From: a bacterium
GTDB lineage: Bacteria > Acidobacteriota > Thermoanaerobaculia > Multivoradales > J023
Reading direction: 5' to 3'
Length of the DNA stretch: 64,000 bases
NCBI GenBank assembly: GCA_024226315.1
Contig: JAAELT010000458.1
Coordinates: 55,650 to 119,649, forward strand
Part shown: piece after piece, positions 28,982-36,932 of the stretch
Layout of the letters: the number at the start of each line of letters is the position of its first letter
How positions within the stretch are numbered: position 1 is the stretch's first letter
Program-made: the position numbers and the translations under genes
The notes under the pieces: model-generated
Database searches by the model: none
The model's input: only the letters and a program-made list of their open reading frames with translations
Told to the model about the DNA's origin: nothing

Positions 28982-30049
28982 GTGACGGACCGCGAACCGA
29001 CATTCTCACAGGTCGAAGACTGGCCTGGCAGGGAGGGGGCGGTACCCCCGCGATCAGACCGGGTGCGCATCCGCCTGCCCACCGGGGAGTACGAATGGGT
29101 GACGCCGGAGGCCTTCAACCTCATCAGCGAGCGCGAGTTCCAGGATTCGCAACAGCTGCGGCGCCTGCGCAAGCAGCGCAACCTGGCGTTGGGGCTGGCG
29201 GCCGTCGCCGTCATATCGCTGCTCGCCGGGAGCCTGTTTCTCCTGGCGCGGCTCGTCCGGTCCGGCCCTGTCGAGCCGGCGCCCCCGGCCGTCGCCCAAG
29301 CGGCTCCCACGCGGGCCGCCGGCGAGCAGCCCGCGACGCGGCCCGTGGCAGGGCCGGTGGCTGCCGGCGTGGTTTCGGCCGAAGAAGGAACGCAGCCACC
29401 CGCGAGAGCCGAGGCAGCGGCCCCGGATGCCGCCGCGATCGAGCGCACCGTCAAGGACTGGGCCGCGGCCTGGACGGCGCAGGACGTCGACCAGTACCTG
29501 GGGTTCTACTCACCGCTCTTCCAGGTGCCGGGTGGCATGGACCGGTCGAGCTGGGAGCAGCGTCGCCGCGACCGGCTCACCCGTCCGCGCCTGCTCGCAG
29601 TGACGGTGAGCGAGATCGAAACGACGCCTTCCGATGACGGCACGGCGGTCGCCCGATTCGTGCAGGTCTACCGATCGCCCGGTTACCGGGACCGGGTGCT
29701 GAAGACCCTGGAGCTGGCCTCCGAATCCGGTCTGTGGCGGATCGTGAACGAGAGATCTTCGCTGCTCGAGGCGGGCTCCGGACCGTTATATACCCTTGAG
29801 CATCGTGCCCAGGACGAGCAGAATGAAACCGGCGGTGACCAGCCAGAAGGCATAGGGCGCGAGGGCCGCGATCGGGACGACGTGCCCGAGGATGCCGAGG
29901 ACTCCGAGCACGACGGCGATGAGCCAGACGATCTGAGTGGGCGCACTGAGCTTCATGGCGAACCTCCTTCAGTGATTGACGGACGAACGGCTACGACCGA
30001 CAGCACCATAGCTGTCGCGGAGAGTTCGGATTGGCACCTGGGATGGTGA
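28982..30049 (+). CDS. Membrane-anchored NTF2/SnoaL-like domain protein
   Basis: The N-terminal 60 residues are cytoplasmic, with LPTGEYEWVTPEAFNLISEREF, followed by one membrane helix (LALGLAAVAVISLLAGSLFLLARLV), a Pro/Ala-rich linker and an NTF2/SnoaL-like domain (IERTVKDWAAAWTAQDVDQYLGFY, WRIVNERS) like that at the end of some envelope L,D-transpeptidase-associated proteins. The domain ends near nucleotide 29765, yet the frame stays open to 30049. That extra tail of about 90 residues is hydrophilic and lies exactly over a conserved-looking small gene on the other strand, so it may be read-through after loss of a stop. GTG start with GAGGAGG upstream, 25 bp after lhr. Confidence 0.6.
   Translation: MTDREPTFSQVEDWPGREGAVPPRSDRVRIRLPTGEYEWVTPEAFNLISEREFQDSQQLRRLRKQRNLALGLAAVAVISLLAGSLFLLARLVRSGPVEPAPPAVAQAAPTRAAGEQPATRPVAGPVAAGVVSAEEGTQPPARAEAAAPDAAAIERTVKDWAAAWTAQDVDQYLGFYSPLFQVPGGMDRSSWEQRRRDRLTRPRLLAVTVSEIETTPSDDGTAVARFVQVYRSPGYRDRVLKTLELASESGLWRIVNERSSLLEAGSGPLYTLEHRAQDEQNETGGDQPEGIGREGRDRDDVPEDAEDSEHDGDEPDDLSGRTELHGEPPSVIDGRTATTDSTIAVAESSDWHLGW
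29786..29956 (-). CDS. Small two-helix membrane protein (56 aa)
   Basis: Read on the minus strand, an AAGGAGG ribosome-binding site 6 nt upstream leads to an ATG at 29956 and a 56-residue protein beginning MKLSAPTQIVWLIAVVLGVL and ending LLVLGTMLKGI, with two hydrophobic helices. The start MKLS(A/M)P..., the middle YAFWLV and the end LGTxLKG match a small membrane protein family I remember from many proteobacteria and relatives; its function is unknown. It lies entirely within the 3' part of the convergent NTF2-like gene, so one of the two overlapping ends is unusual. The strong ribosome-binding site and residue pattern make this the real gene. Confidence 0.8.
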   Translation of the reverse strand: MKLSAPTQIVWLIAVVLGVLGILGHVVPIAALAPYAFWLVTAGFILLVLGTMLKGI

Positions 30050-30173
30050 GTGGGTGCAGTGTATCCCATGCACCGCGGAAAACTCCAGCATCCCGCCCCG
30101 AGCCAGGTGAACGTCGACTCCGGTACAATCCAGGGCATGCCGACGAGCACGCGCAGCGTGGTGATGGATCGAC

Positions 30174-31417
30174 TTGCCGTCACCCAGGTGGCTGGCTCAC
30201 GGCACCTATCTGTTCAAAGGCGTCGAGGAGCCGGTCGAGATCTTCGAGGCCGGGGTCGACCGGTTCGCCCCCCTGACCCCGCCGGGCGAAACCGAGAAGG
30301 TCCGCCGCCAGGATCACGAGGGCATCCTCGGCTGGCGGCCGGCGGCGGGGCAGATGATCGAGGCGCGGCCCAACTGGGAGCTCGAGCGCAAGCTCGGCGA
30401 GGGTGGGTTCGGTGAGGTCTGGCTCGCGATTCACCCCAAGACCGGCGATCGGCGAGTGTTCAAGTTCTGCTTCGACGGCGAGCGCCTGCGCGGCCTGCAG
30501 CGCGAGATCACCTTGTTTCGACTGCTCAAGGAGGAGCTCGGCGACCGCGAGGACATCGCCCGCATCCTCGACTGGAACTTCGACCGGGTGCCGTACTTCA
30601 TCGAGTCGGAATACACCGCCGGTGGCAGCCTGGTCGATTGGGCCCACGACGAGGGTGGTCTCGGAGCCGTGCCGCTCGCGACCCGATTGGAGATCGGGCG
30701 CGTCTGATGGACACCATCGGCACGGTGTACATGCAGATGGGTCTCAACGACGAGGCCAAGCCGTTGCTCGAGCAGGCGGTCGAGATCCGCCGCGAGGAGC
30801 TCGATCCGGGCGACCCGGACCTGGCGCTGAGCCTCGACAACCTGGCCACGCTGTACACCAACATGAGCCGGTACAAGGACGCCGAGCCGCTCTACTCGGA
30901 GTCTCTCGAGATCCGCGAGGCGCTCCACGGTCAGAGCCACGTGGCGGTCTCCGACAGCCTGCTGCACCTGGCCAATCTCTACACCAACCAGAACCGCTAC
31001 GCCGAGGCCGGACCGCTCTACCAGCGTGCCCTCGACATCCGCGAGGCGGCGCCCGAGGCCGAGAGCCTCGAGGTGGCGGCGATCCTCGGCGACTACTCCT
31101 CGTTCAACCGTCAGCAGAGCCGCTATGCCGAGGCCGAGGCGCAGTGCGAACGAGCGCTCAACATCGTGGAGAAGGTCCTCGGCCGCGACCATCTCAGGGT
31201 CTCCCAGTTGCTCAACGACCTGGCGCTCCTGTACTCGGACCAGGAACGTTACGCCGAGGCCGAGCCGGTGTACCAGCGGGCGCTGGCGATCGGCGAGAGG
31301 GAACGGCCGCCCGGTCATCGCGAGCTCAACGAGACGCTCTCGGACTACGCGAAGCTGCTCCACGTCATGGGCCGCGACGAGGAAGCGCGGGAGCTCGAGG
31401 TCAGGATTCAGGGTTGA
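30174..31417 (+). pseudogene. Decayed cyclase/Ser-Thr kinase/TPR gene
   Basis: Three pieces of one former signalling protein are visible. 30174-30250 encodes the tail of a class III adenylate/guanylate cyclase-like domain (HGTYLFKGVEEPVEIFEAG). 30330-30700 encodes a protein kinase N-lobe: LGEGGFGEVWLA glycine loop, VFKFCF with the ATP-binding Lys and a hinge near ESEYTAGGSLVDW. The frame then ends at 30707 and the rest of the kinase (catalytic loop, DFG) is missing. From about 30695 in another frame, tetratricopeptide repeats run to 31417 (ARLMDTIGTVYMQMG, then repeated YAEAEPLYxRALxIRE). An out-of-frame internal deletion plus loss of the 5' end explains this. The TPR part could be translated from an internal start (ATG 30707) but has no obvious role alone. 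Confidence 0.75.
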
Positions 31418-31525
31418 GCTCCGCGGGGTGAGGGAATCCGCGCGCGGATTCCGCCTTGAGGGGTGACTGGCCGCCGTTGGCCACGATCCTCAACGCGCAC
31501 TCGCGCCACCCACAGGAGTTGCACC

Positions 31526-33025
31526 ATGTCTGGATCGGTTTCCTCGAAGATCTCCATAGCCGCCGCGATCGTCATTGTCCTCGCCTTCGCACTCAGCCTC
31601 CCCGCCGCCGCGGCGGTCTCCAGAGACGAGCTCCAGGAGATGGTCGATTCCGGCACGGAGACCGGGTTGATCGTGGCGCTGGTGGAGCGCGACTGTGTCG
31701 ACTTCGAGGTCGGCCCCGAAGCCCTGATCGAGCTCTCCGCCAGCATCCCGCGCGAGGTACTGCGCGCCGCCGTCGACTGCAGCGCCATCGCCACGCGGCC
31801 GGAGAGCAAGGAGTGCAAGGCCTACCGCGCCGCCGCCGCCAATCCGGCGCTCGCCGACTTCCCATTCTGGCTCTCGCCGACCAAGAAGAACCCGCAGGTC
31901 GTCTACGAGCTGACCTCGGGCCAGTGGGTCGACGAGCAGTCGGCCGCCGGCCGGGGCGGTAGAGGCTTCAAGGGCACCTTCCACCTCATCCGCGAGCACA
32001 CCGGCAAGCACCTGCAGCTGGTCGACGCGCTCAACGCCGCGGGGATCGGGAAGTTCGAATTCGACGACCACAGCAAGCTCGACACCTCGGCGGAGCTGCG
32101 GGTGCGCCAGAACGAGGCCGTGCTCGACGCCTGCACCGCCCGCGCCAAGCTGCACCTGACCTCGGCTCCCGAGGGCGCGGAAGTGTTCGTCGACGGCGAT
32201 CTGAAGGGTGAAACGCCGCTCGAGCTCGAGATGCTCTCGGGCGAGCACCGGATCGAGATCGCGAGCCCGACCTGGGCCGTCCATCGCGAGACGCTGCGTC
32301 TTCGCGAGGGCGAGACGCGCTCGTTGCGCGTCCAGCTCGAGCGCCTCGCCCGCCTGGCCGTGTCGTCCGAGCCGGCGGGCGCCGTGGTGCTGGTGGACGG
32401 CGACACCGCCGGCTGGACGCCGACCGAGGTCTTCGTCGAGCCCGGCGACCACGAGGTGGAGCTGGTGCAGCCGCGGCATGCGCCGCACAAGGAGACCGTA
32501 TCGGTCTCCTACGGCGACGCGCTGGTGATCGAGGCGCGGCAGATGCCTGTCCCCGAGGGCAGCTACTGCTACGACCTGGCCGGTAGCGGTCCCGTCGACC
32601 GCGGCTTCGACGCGCTGTCCGCGGGGCTAGTCGGCAGCGAGATGAACCTGGTGGTGCCGCTCTACATGGTGGTGACCAGCACCATGGGCCGCCAGTTGCC
32701 GTCCACCCACGTGGTCGACGGCAAGCGCATTCTCTTCGCCCCCAGCTCGGGCAAGAAGTACGAAGATGACCCCTGGGCGCTCGAAGGGCGGGAGCTCACC
32801 GGCTGGGCCTTCGGCGAGTTTGCCTCGGAGGTGCTCCACGTACCGCCCGGCCCGGTGACCGTGACCGAGGTGTCGCGCAAGAAATCGGCAGTGGTCGTCG
32901 AGCTGCGCCACGACACCGGCGAGAAGAACGCGATCTACTTCGATTTCACCAGGAACCTCAAGCAGGTCGGCATGGAAGAGCTGGCCGGTGCCATGTGCCT
33001 GCCGTTCTCGCGCTACGAAGGCTGA
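31526..33025 (+). CDS. Exported PEGA-domain protein
   Basis: A 499-aa protein with signal peptide (IVIVLAFALSLPAAAA). Residues about 200-340 hold two PEGA domains: LHLTSAPEGAEVFVDGDLKGETPLEL and LAVSSEPAGAVVLVDGDTAGWTPTEV patterns, which are beta-rich surface modules found with secreted or S-layer-linked proteins. The N-terminal and C-terminal parts are not recognised. I chose ATG 31526 since CAGGAG lies 8 nt upstream and the signal peptide then has normal length; an upstream in-frame ATG at 31463 gives a poor N-terminus. The gene ends directly against the convergent permease gene at 33026. Confidence 0.8.
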   Translation: MSGSVSSKISIAAAIVIVLAFALSLPAAAAVSRDELQEMVDSGTETGLIVALVERDCVDFEVGPEALIELSASIPREVLRAAVDCSAIATRPESKECKAYRAAAANPALADFPFWLSPTKKNPQVVYELTSGQWVDEQSAAGRGGRGFKGTFHLIREHTGKHLQLVDALNAAGIGKFEFDDHSKLDTSAELRVRQNEAVLDACTARAKLHLTSAPEGAEVFVDGDLKGETPLELEMLSGEHRIEIASPTWAVHRETLRLREGETRSLRVQLERLARLAVSSEPAGAVVLVDGDTAGWTPTEVFVEPGDHEVELVQPRHAPHKETVSVSYGDALVIEARQMPVPEGSYCYDLAGSGPVDRGFDALSAGLVGSEMNLVVPLYMVVTSTMGRQLPSTHVVDGKRILFAPSSGKKYEDDPWALEGRELTGWAFGEFASEVLHVPPGPVTVTEVSRKKSAVVVELRHDTGEKNAIYFDFTRNLKQVGMEELAGAMCLPFSRYEG

Positions 33026-34264
33026 CTACACCAGCTCCTGGATGTACTTCTCGTTCAGCAGGCGCCAGAAGACGACGAAGAAGGCGGTCAGCGGAATGGC
33101 CAGGATCATGCCGGTGATGCCGGACAGCGCCGAGCCCCAGAAGAAGATGGCGATCATGATCACCATCGGGTGCAGGCCGGTGCGCTCGCCCATGATGCGC
33201 GGGGTCAGCACGTAGCCCTCGATCGTCTGGACGATGGTGAAGACCACCAGCACCCCGACCAGCGTCGGCCAGCCGCCGTCCTGCTGGAACAGCGCCAGCG
33301 GCAGCGCGACGCCGAGGCCGACGATCGAGCCCAGGTAGGGGATGATGTTGAGGAAACCGAGCAGCAGGCCGATGATCAGGCCGTAGGAGAGGCCGACGAT
33401 CTCGAAGCCGATGGCGAACAGGATGCCCTGCATCAGCGCGATCACGAACTGGCCGCGGAAGAAGGCGACGATGATCTCGACGAACTCGTTGACCAGGTAG
33501 GAAATGTCATCGCGCGTGTCCTTCTTGAGGAAGGGCAGGGCGGCGTCGGACCACACCCGGCGTTGCCCCTTGAGGTCGATGAGCAGGAAGAAGGCGACGT
33601 AGACTGGCAGCACCGCCCAGCCGAACAGGCTGCCGAGGGCGCCGAAGAACCCCGAGCCGGCCGACAGTGCCTTGCCGCCAACGAAGCGCAGCGCCTGGAG
33701 CACCGCGCCCTCCTGGCCCTCGAGCGCCGACCTCAGCTTCTCCTCGACGCCGTACTTGTGCATGACCTCCTGGATCTTCGGAGAGCTCTCTTTCAGCTTG
33801 ACTACGCCTTCCTTCCACCATTCGGGGATCTTGGAGATCAGGTCCGAAGCCTGTTCCACCACCAGGTCGCCGAGGAACCAGCCGAGGCCCGCGAGCGGCA
33901 ACAGGATGATCAGGAACACCGCCACCAGCGCCGCCGGCTTGGGCAGCCCGCGGGCCACGAACCAGTCGAAGTAGGGGTTGAGGATCAGGGCGACGATGCC
34001 GGCCACCGCCACCGGCAGGAAGACGCCCGAGAAGCGGCTGAAGAAGGCGCCGATCAAGGCCAGCAGGGCCGCCACCGCGCACAGGATGACGATCACCGAG
34101 ACGACGGTGACGGCGACGCCCACGGTGGCGCGTTGGCGGTCGCCGAGGATCGGCAGCGCGATCGGCTGCGCGGGCTCGTCGACGGCGTCGGTGTCCATCG
34201 GGCCGTCCGGGGCGTCGGATGCCGCGTCGGATGCCTGTTCCTGCTGGCGGTCGCTGGACTCCAT
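33026..34264 (-). CDS. AI-2E family transporter (PerM/YdiK type)
   Basis: A 412-aa membrane protein with about eight hydrophobic segments. Family signs include the N-terminal pair of helices, the long amphipathic periplasmic segment (PEWWKEGVVKLKESSPKIQEVMHKYG), and the C-terminal block NIIPYLGSIVG, VQTIEGYVLTPRIMGERTGLHPMVIMIA and the final FWRLLNEKYIQ. Members export small molecules or ions; autoinducer-2 export is documented for only some. The first 60 residues are acidic and poorly conserved. ATG 34264 has AAGGAG 6 nt upstream. It converges on the PEGA gene with no gap. Confidence 0.9.
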   Translation of the reverse strand: MESSDRQQEQASDAASDAPDGPMDTDAVDEPAQPIALPILGDRQRATVGVAVTVVSVIVILCAVAALLALIGAFFSRFSGVFLPVAVAGIVALILNPYFDWFVARGLPKPAALVAVFLIILLPLAGLGWFLGDLVVEQASDLISKIPEWWKEGVVKLKESSPKIQEVMHKYGVEEKLRSALEGQEGAVLQALRFVGGKALSAGSGFFGALGSLFGWAVLPVYVAFFLLIDLKGQRRVWSDAALPFLKKDTRDDISYLVNEFVEIIVAFFRGQFVIALMQGILFAIGFEIVGLSYGLIIGLLLGFLNIIPYLGSIVGLGVALPLALFQQDGGWPTLVGVLVVFTIVQTIEGYVLTPRIMGERTGLHPMVIMIAIFFWGSALSGITGMILAIPLTAFFVVFWRLLNEKYIQELV

Positions 34265-34382
34265 GGTGCTGCTCCTTCGCGTCGAGGCTGGGGTGGCCCT
34301 ATCCTCCCACAATCGGCTGCCCGAGGGGCCGGCCCTGCTCGTCCTTTCGTCTCTGGCGGCGGGATTATTCAGGCGGCCGGAC

Positions 34383-34817
34383 TTACGGCACCGCCGAGCC
34401 GGGGACAAATGGATTGAGGATCTCCAACCCGCATTCCTCGAAGTCGCGCACATCGCCGGTGGCGATTGCGAAACGATGGGCTCGCGCGATCGCCGCGATC
34501 TGACCGTCGGGGACACCCATCGGTCGACCGATCTCTTTGCGGTGGGCCATCAGCTCACCGTAGAAGCGAGCCGCTCTCGCGTCGAAATCGACGATACGGC
34601 GCTCGAATCCGCGGGCAACGAACCGTTCGAATTGCTCCTCGAGATCGCGACGGCGCTTTCCTTCAGGCAGGACAAGAAGACCGTAGTGTATTTCTGCCAA
34701 GGAGACCGTCGAGAGGTAGAGCCGCGTCGTCTCCTCGCCGTTCAGCCAGTCCAGGACGTTCTGGACCGGCGTCGGCTTCATGACCGCCGAGATGACATTG
34801 GTGTCCAGCAGGATCAA
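34383..34817 (-). CDS. PIN-domain toxin (FitB/VapC-like ribonuclease)
   Basis: A 144-aa PIN-domain protein. It starts LILLDTNVISAVM (first catalytic Asp), has STVSLAEIHYG (Glu), and ends with PDGQIAAIARAH and ATGDVRDFEECGLEILNPF (remaining acidic residues), the typical order in FitB/VapC toxins that cleave RNA. The start is taken as TTG 34817, because the antitoxin stop TGA overlaps it (TTGA) as in most toxin-antitoxin operons and because the family N-terminus begins exactly there. The cognate FitA-like antitoxin is encoded directly upstream. Confidence 0.9.
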   Translation of the reverse strand: MILLDTNVISAVMKPTPVQNVLDWLNGEETTRLYLSTVSLAEIHYGLLVLPEGKRRRDLEEQFERFVARGFERRIVDFDARAARFYGELMAHRKEIGRPMGVPDGQIAAIARAHRFAIATGDVRDFEECGLEILNPFVPGSAVP

Positions 34818-35047
34818 TGGTCGAGATCTGGCGGTTGGTGCGGTTCTCGGGGCGGGAGCTTCAGCTCGACGCCGTGAGCGGGCTCGAAGCACTCGACCGC
34901 CAGCTCGCCCAGGCGATCCGGCGCCGCGACCGCGCGCTTCAGGATCCGGCGGGCTTCTTCCTCCATCGAGACGCCGTGGCGAGCGGCACGAGTTCGCAGT
35001 CCTTCATAGACTTCTCTCTCGATTCTTCGGACGCTCAGACTCGCCAT
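34814..35047 (-). CDS. FitA-like ribbon-helix-helix antitoxin
   Basis: A 77-aa protein. The first 45 residues (SLSVRRIEREVYEGLRTRAARHGVSMEEEARRIL pattern) are a ribbon-helix-helix DNA-binding domain of the FitA type; the acidic, proline-rich tail would wrap the toxin. Such antitoxins neutralise the PIN toxin and, with it, repress their own promoter. The palindrome just upstream (35066-35091) is the probable operator. Its stop codon overlaps the toxin start. Confidence 0.88.
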   Translation of the reverse strand: MASLSVRRIEREVYEGLRTRAARHGVSMEEEARRILKRAVAAPDRLGELAVECFEPAHGVELKLPPREPHQPPDLDH

Positions 35048-35065
35048 CGTTCTCGTCCTCCATCG

Positions 35066-35091
35066 AACATGCTAGCACATGCTGGCATGTT
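35066..35091. promoter_or_regulatory. Palindromic operator of the toxin-antitoxin operon
   Basis: AACATGC (35066-35072) and GCATGTT (35085-35091) form a perfect 7-bp inverted repeat separated by 12 bases, 18 bp upstream of the antitoxin start. FitA-type antitoxins bind inverted repeats in this position. The element is AT-richer than its surroundings. Function is inferred. Confidence 0.65.
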
Positions 35092-35115
35092 TGATCGGAG
35101 CGGCGATGATTGGCC

Positions 35116-36063
35116 TCAGGCCGCGGACCGCTGATCTTCTTCGCCCGAGGCCATGTGCTGCCTCCAGGCATCGAGGCCGCCGGCCAGGGGGCGGACTTTG
35201 CTGATCCCCTTCTTGCGCAGCAGGAGCGCCACCCGGGCGCTCGACGCTTCGTTCGGTCACGTGCAGAAGAGCACGATCTCCCTCTCCCGGGGAATCTCCC
35301 CGGCGCGCTCCTCGACCTCCTCGACCGGCACGTGCACGGCCTCAGGGATGCTTTCGGGGTCGGCCTCGAACTCCACCGCGTGGCGCAGGTCGACGACCAC
35401 GATCTCTTCGCCCGCGGCGCGCCGCCGCTCGAGCTCGTCAGGCGTGATGCGGGCGATGTGCAGCTCGCGCAGGAATCGCTGCCGTTGCACGTACTTGTAC
35501 AGCACGTAGGCGGCGACCGCCGCCACCAGCAGGCCGCCGAAGCCGGCGCCGTAGGCCGAGATCTTCTCGGCCAGCGCCTCGAGCTGGTCGCCGAACAGGT
35601 AACCGGGAGCGCCGAAGCCGAGGAGCCACAGCAGCGCCCCCAGGGCGTCGAAAAGCAGGAAGCTCGACAGCCGCATGCCGAAGATGCCGGCCAGCGGCGG
35701 CGCTACCGTGTTGTAGCCGGGCAGGAACTTGGCCACCAGCAGCGAGCGGGCGCCGTGGCGGGCGAAGAGGTCCTCGGTGCGGCGCACGCACGAGTCGGGC
35801 TCGAGCGAGATCCGGCACAGCCAGCTCAGCACCCGCGTGCCGCGCCGCCGGCCGAGCTGGAACCACACCAGGTCGCTGATCAGCGACGCGGCGACGCCCA
35901 CCACCAGCGCCATGGCCAGATCCAGCTGGCCGGTGCGCACCAGGGCGCCGGCGGCGAGCAGGAACGGCAGCGCCGGCACCGGCAGGCCGATCTGCTCGGC
36001 CAGCACCAGGGCGAAGAGCAGGTAGTACTTGTAGTGGACGACGAAGTCCAGGATTTCTTCCAA
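35116..36063 (-). CDS. DedA-rhodanese fusion with in-frame TGA: candidate selenoprotein
   Basis: Residues 1-190 are a DedA/SNARE-associated membrane protein (ALVLAEQIGLPVPALPFLL, FLPGYNTVAPPLAG, about five helices). From residue 205 a rhodanese domain begins (IARITPDELERRRAAGEEIVVVDLRHAVEF, IPEAVHVPVEEVEERAGEI, IVLFC with the catalytic-position Cys). A TGA stands at 35257-35259 directly after FCT. Past it the same frame continues without error to a normal rhodanese end, PNEASSARVALLLRKKGI, VRPLAGGLDAWRQHM, stop at 35116. I recall Cys at the TGA position in DedA-rhodanese fusions (CxCPNEAS). A perfect hairpin follows at bacterial SECIS distance. Read-through as selenocysteine gives 315 aa and a CxU motif; a plain nonsense mutation would leave 268 aa. 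Confidence 0.7.
35224..35242 (-). promoter_or_regulatory. SECIS-like hairpin downstream of the in-frame TGA
   Basis: On the minus strand, GAGCGCC-CGGGT-GGCGCTC forms a perfect 7-bp stem with a 5-nt loop. Fourteen bases separate the TGA from the stem and 21 separate it from the loop. Bacterial SECIS elements have a short stem, a small loop with a G in the first two positions, and roughly this distance; here G is the second loop base. In GC-rich coding DNA a chance hairpin is possible. Confidence 0.5.
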
Positions 36064-36084
36064 GCGCTCCTCCCGCGGTCGGGC

Positions 36085-36675
36085 TCACTCGCCGGTCTCG
36101 GTATCCTCGTCGTCGATCTTCACCGTCATGCGCTCCAAACCGCCGCAGCCCGTTTCGCTCGTGCTCACCCGCCAGAGGCCCTCGTAGCCGTGGATCAGCA
36201 GCTCGCCGTCGTGATCCGCGATGTCGAGCCTCTGCCAACAGGAGGGCTCCGCCCCGAGGTGGATCAGGAGCTGGGGGACCGTGTTGCTGTGACCCACGAT
36301 CAGCACCGCGGTGTCGTCGGCATGGGTCTTCCCCAGCTCGTCGAAGAAGGCCCCCAGCTCGTCCTCGCGGATGGTGCGGGGATCCGGGCCGATCGGGATC
36401 TTCGCGGCCTCAGCCAGCGGCATGCCGGTCGCCAGCGTGCGGGTGGTGGCGCTGGTGTAGATGGCGGCGACCTCGGCGTCCGTCAGCGTCTCGGCGAGCC
36501 TTTCGGCGCGGTCGATCCCGACCCGGCTCAGCGGGTGGAAGGCGTTCAGCGCGCGGTCCTTCGGCCAGTACGCGGCCTTGTCGGCGTGGCGGAAAATGTA
36601 GATCGTCTCCAGGGCTTGCAGGCCGGGGGCCGCGACCAGCGTCATCACGAGCCACGCGAAGATCATCCATCTCAT
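36085..36675 (-). CDS. Exported histidine phosphatase superfamily protein
   Basis: A 196-aa protein with signal peptide (FAWLVMTLVAAPGLQA). Catalytic motif IYIFRHADKA (RHA instead of RHG), then LSRVGIDRAERLAETL, YTSATTRTLATGMPLAE and the second active-site block VLIVGHSNTVPQLL. These are the phosphohistidine, Arg and second-His positions of the superfamily. Exported members act as phosphatases on varied substrates; the substrate here is unknown. A conserved Cys pair may lie in the tail (SCW and TGCGG). The 42-bp hairpin repeat array lies immediately upstream of its start. Confidence 0.87.
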   Translation of the reverse strand: MRWMIFAWLVMTLVAAPGLQALETIYIFRHADKAAYWPKDRALNAFHPLSRVGIDRAERLAETLTDAEVAAIYTSATTRTLATGMPLAEAAKIPIGPDPRTIREDELGAFFDELGKTHADDTAVLIVGHSNTVPQLLIHLGAEPSCWQRLDIADHDGELLIHGYEGLWRVSTSETGCGGLERMTVKIDDEDTETGE

Positions 36676-36708
36676 CGATCGCTTCTCCTGGTTGGTCCAC
36701 GAGTCAGC

Positions 36709-36898
36709 GGCGCCAGCCCATGGACGGAGTGACTTCGTCCACGGCTCGGTGGCGCCTGCCCGTGGACAGAGAAGCTTCGTCCACGACTCGGTGTCGCCTG
36801 CCCGTGGACAGAGAAGCTTCGTCCACGACTCGGTGGCGCCTGCCCGTGGACAGAGAAGCTTCGTCCACGACTCGGTGGCGCCTGCCCGTGGACAAAGA
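36709..36898. repeat. Array of 42-bp tandem repeats, each with a hairpin
   Basis: Copies start at 36709 (degenerate), 36751, 36793 and 36835, with a half copy at 36877 and a further partial one near 36695-36708. Three full copies are nearly identical. Each contains CGTGGAC and GTCCACG as inverted arms flanking AGA and the palindrome GAAGCTTC, so each can extrude a near-perfect cruciform. All six frames are open through it because 42 is a multiple of 3, but there is no evidence that it is translated. It fills the space between two minus-strand genes. It is not a CRISPR array since there are no spacers. Confidence 0.95.
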
Positions 36899-36932
36899 GT
36901 GGTCTTCCAAGGCGGAAGCGGGCCAGAGGCAT

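Noticed and set aside
30630..30720. TGA at 30705 as a second selenocysteine candidate
   Set aside because: The sequence after it does not continue the kinase; a large part of the kinase domain is missing, so deletion explains the stop.
33170..34417. Plus-strand frame opposite the AI-2E permease
   Set aside because: Its Gln/Glu/Asp-rich low-complexity translation is typical of an antisense frame of a membrane protein gene.
34814..35091. Toxin-antitoxin pair as part of a mobile element or integron cassette
   Set aside because: No integrase, attachment repeats or change of base composition was seen around it.
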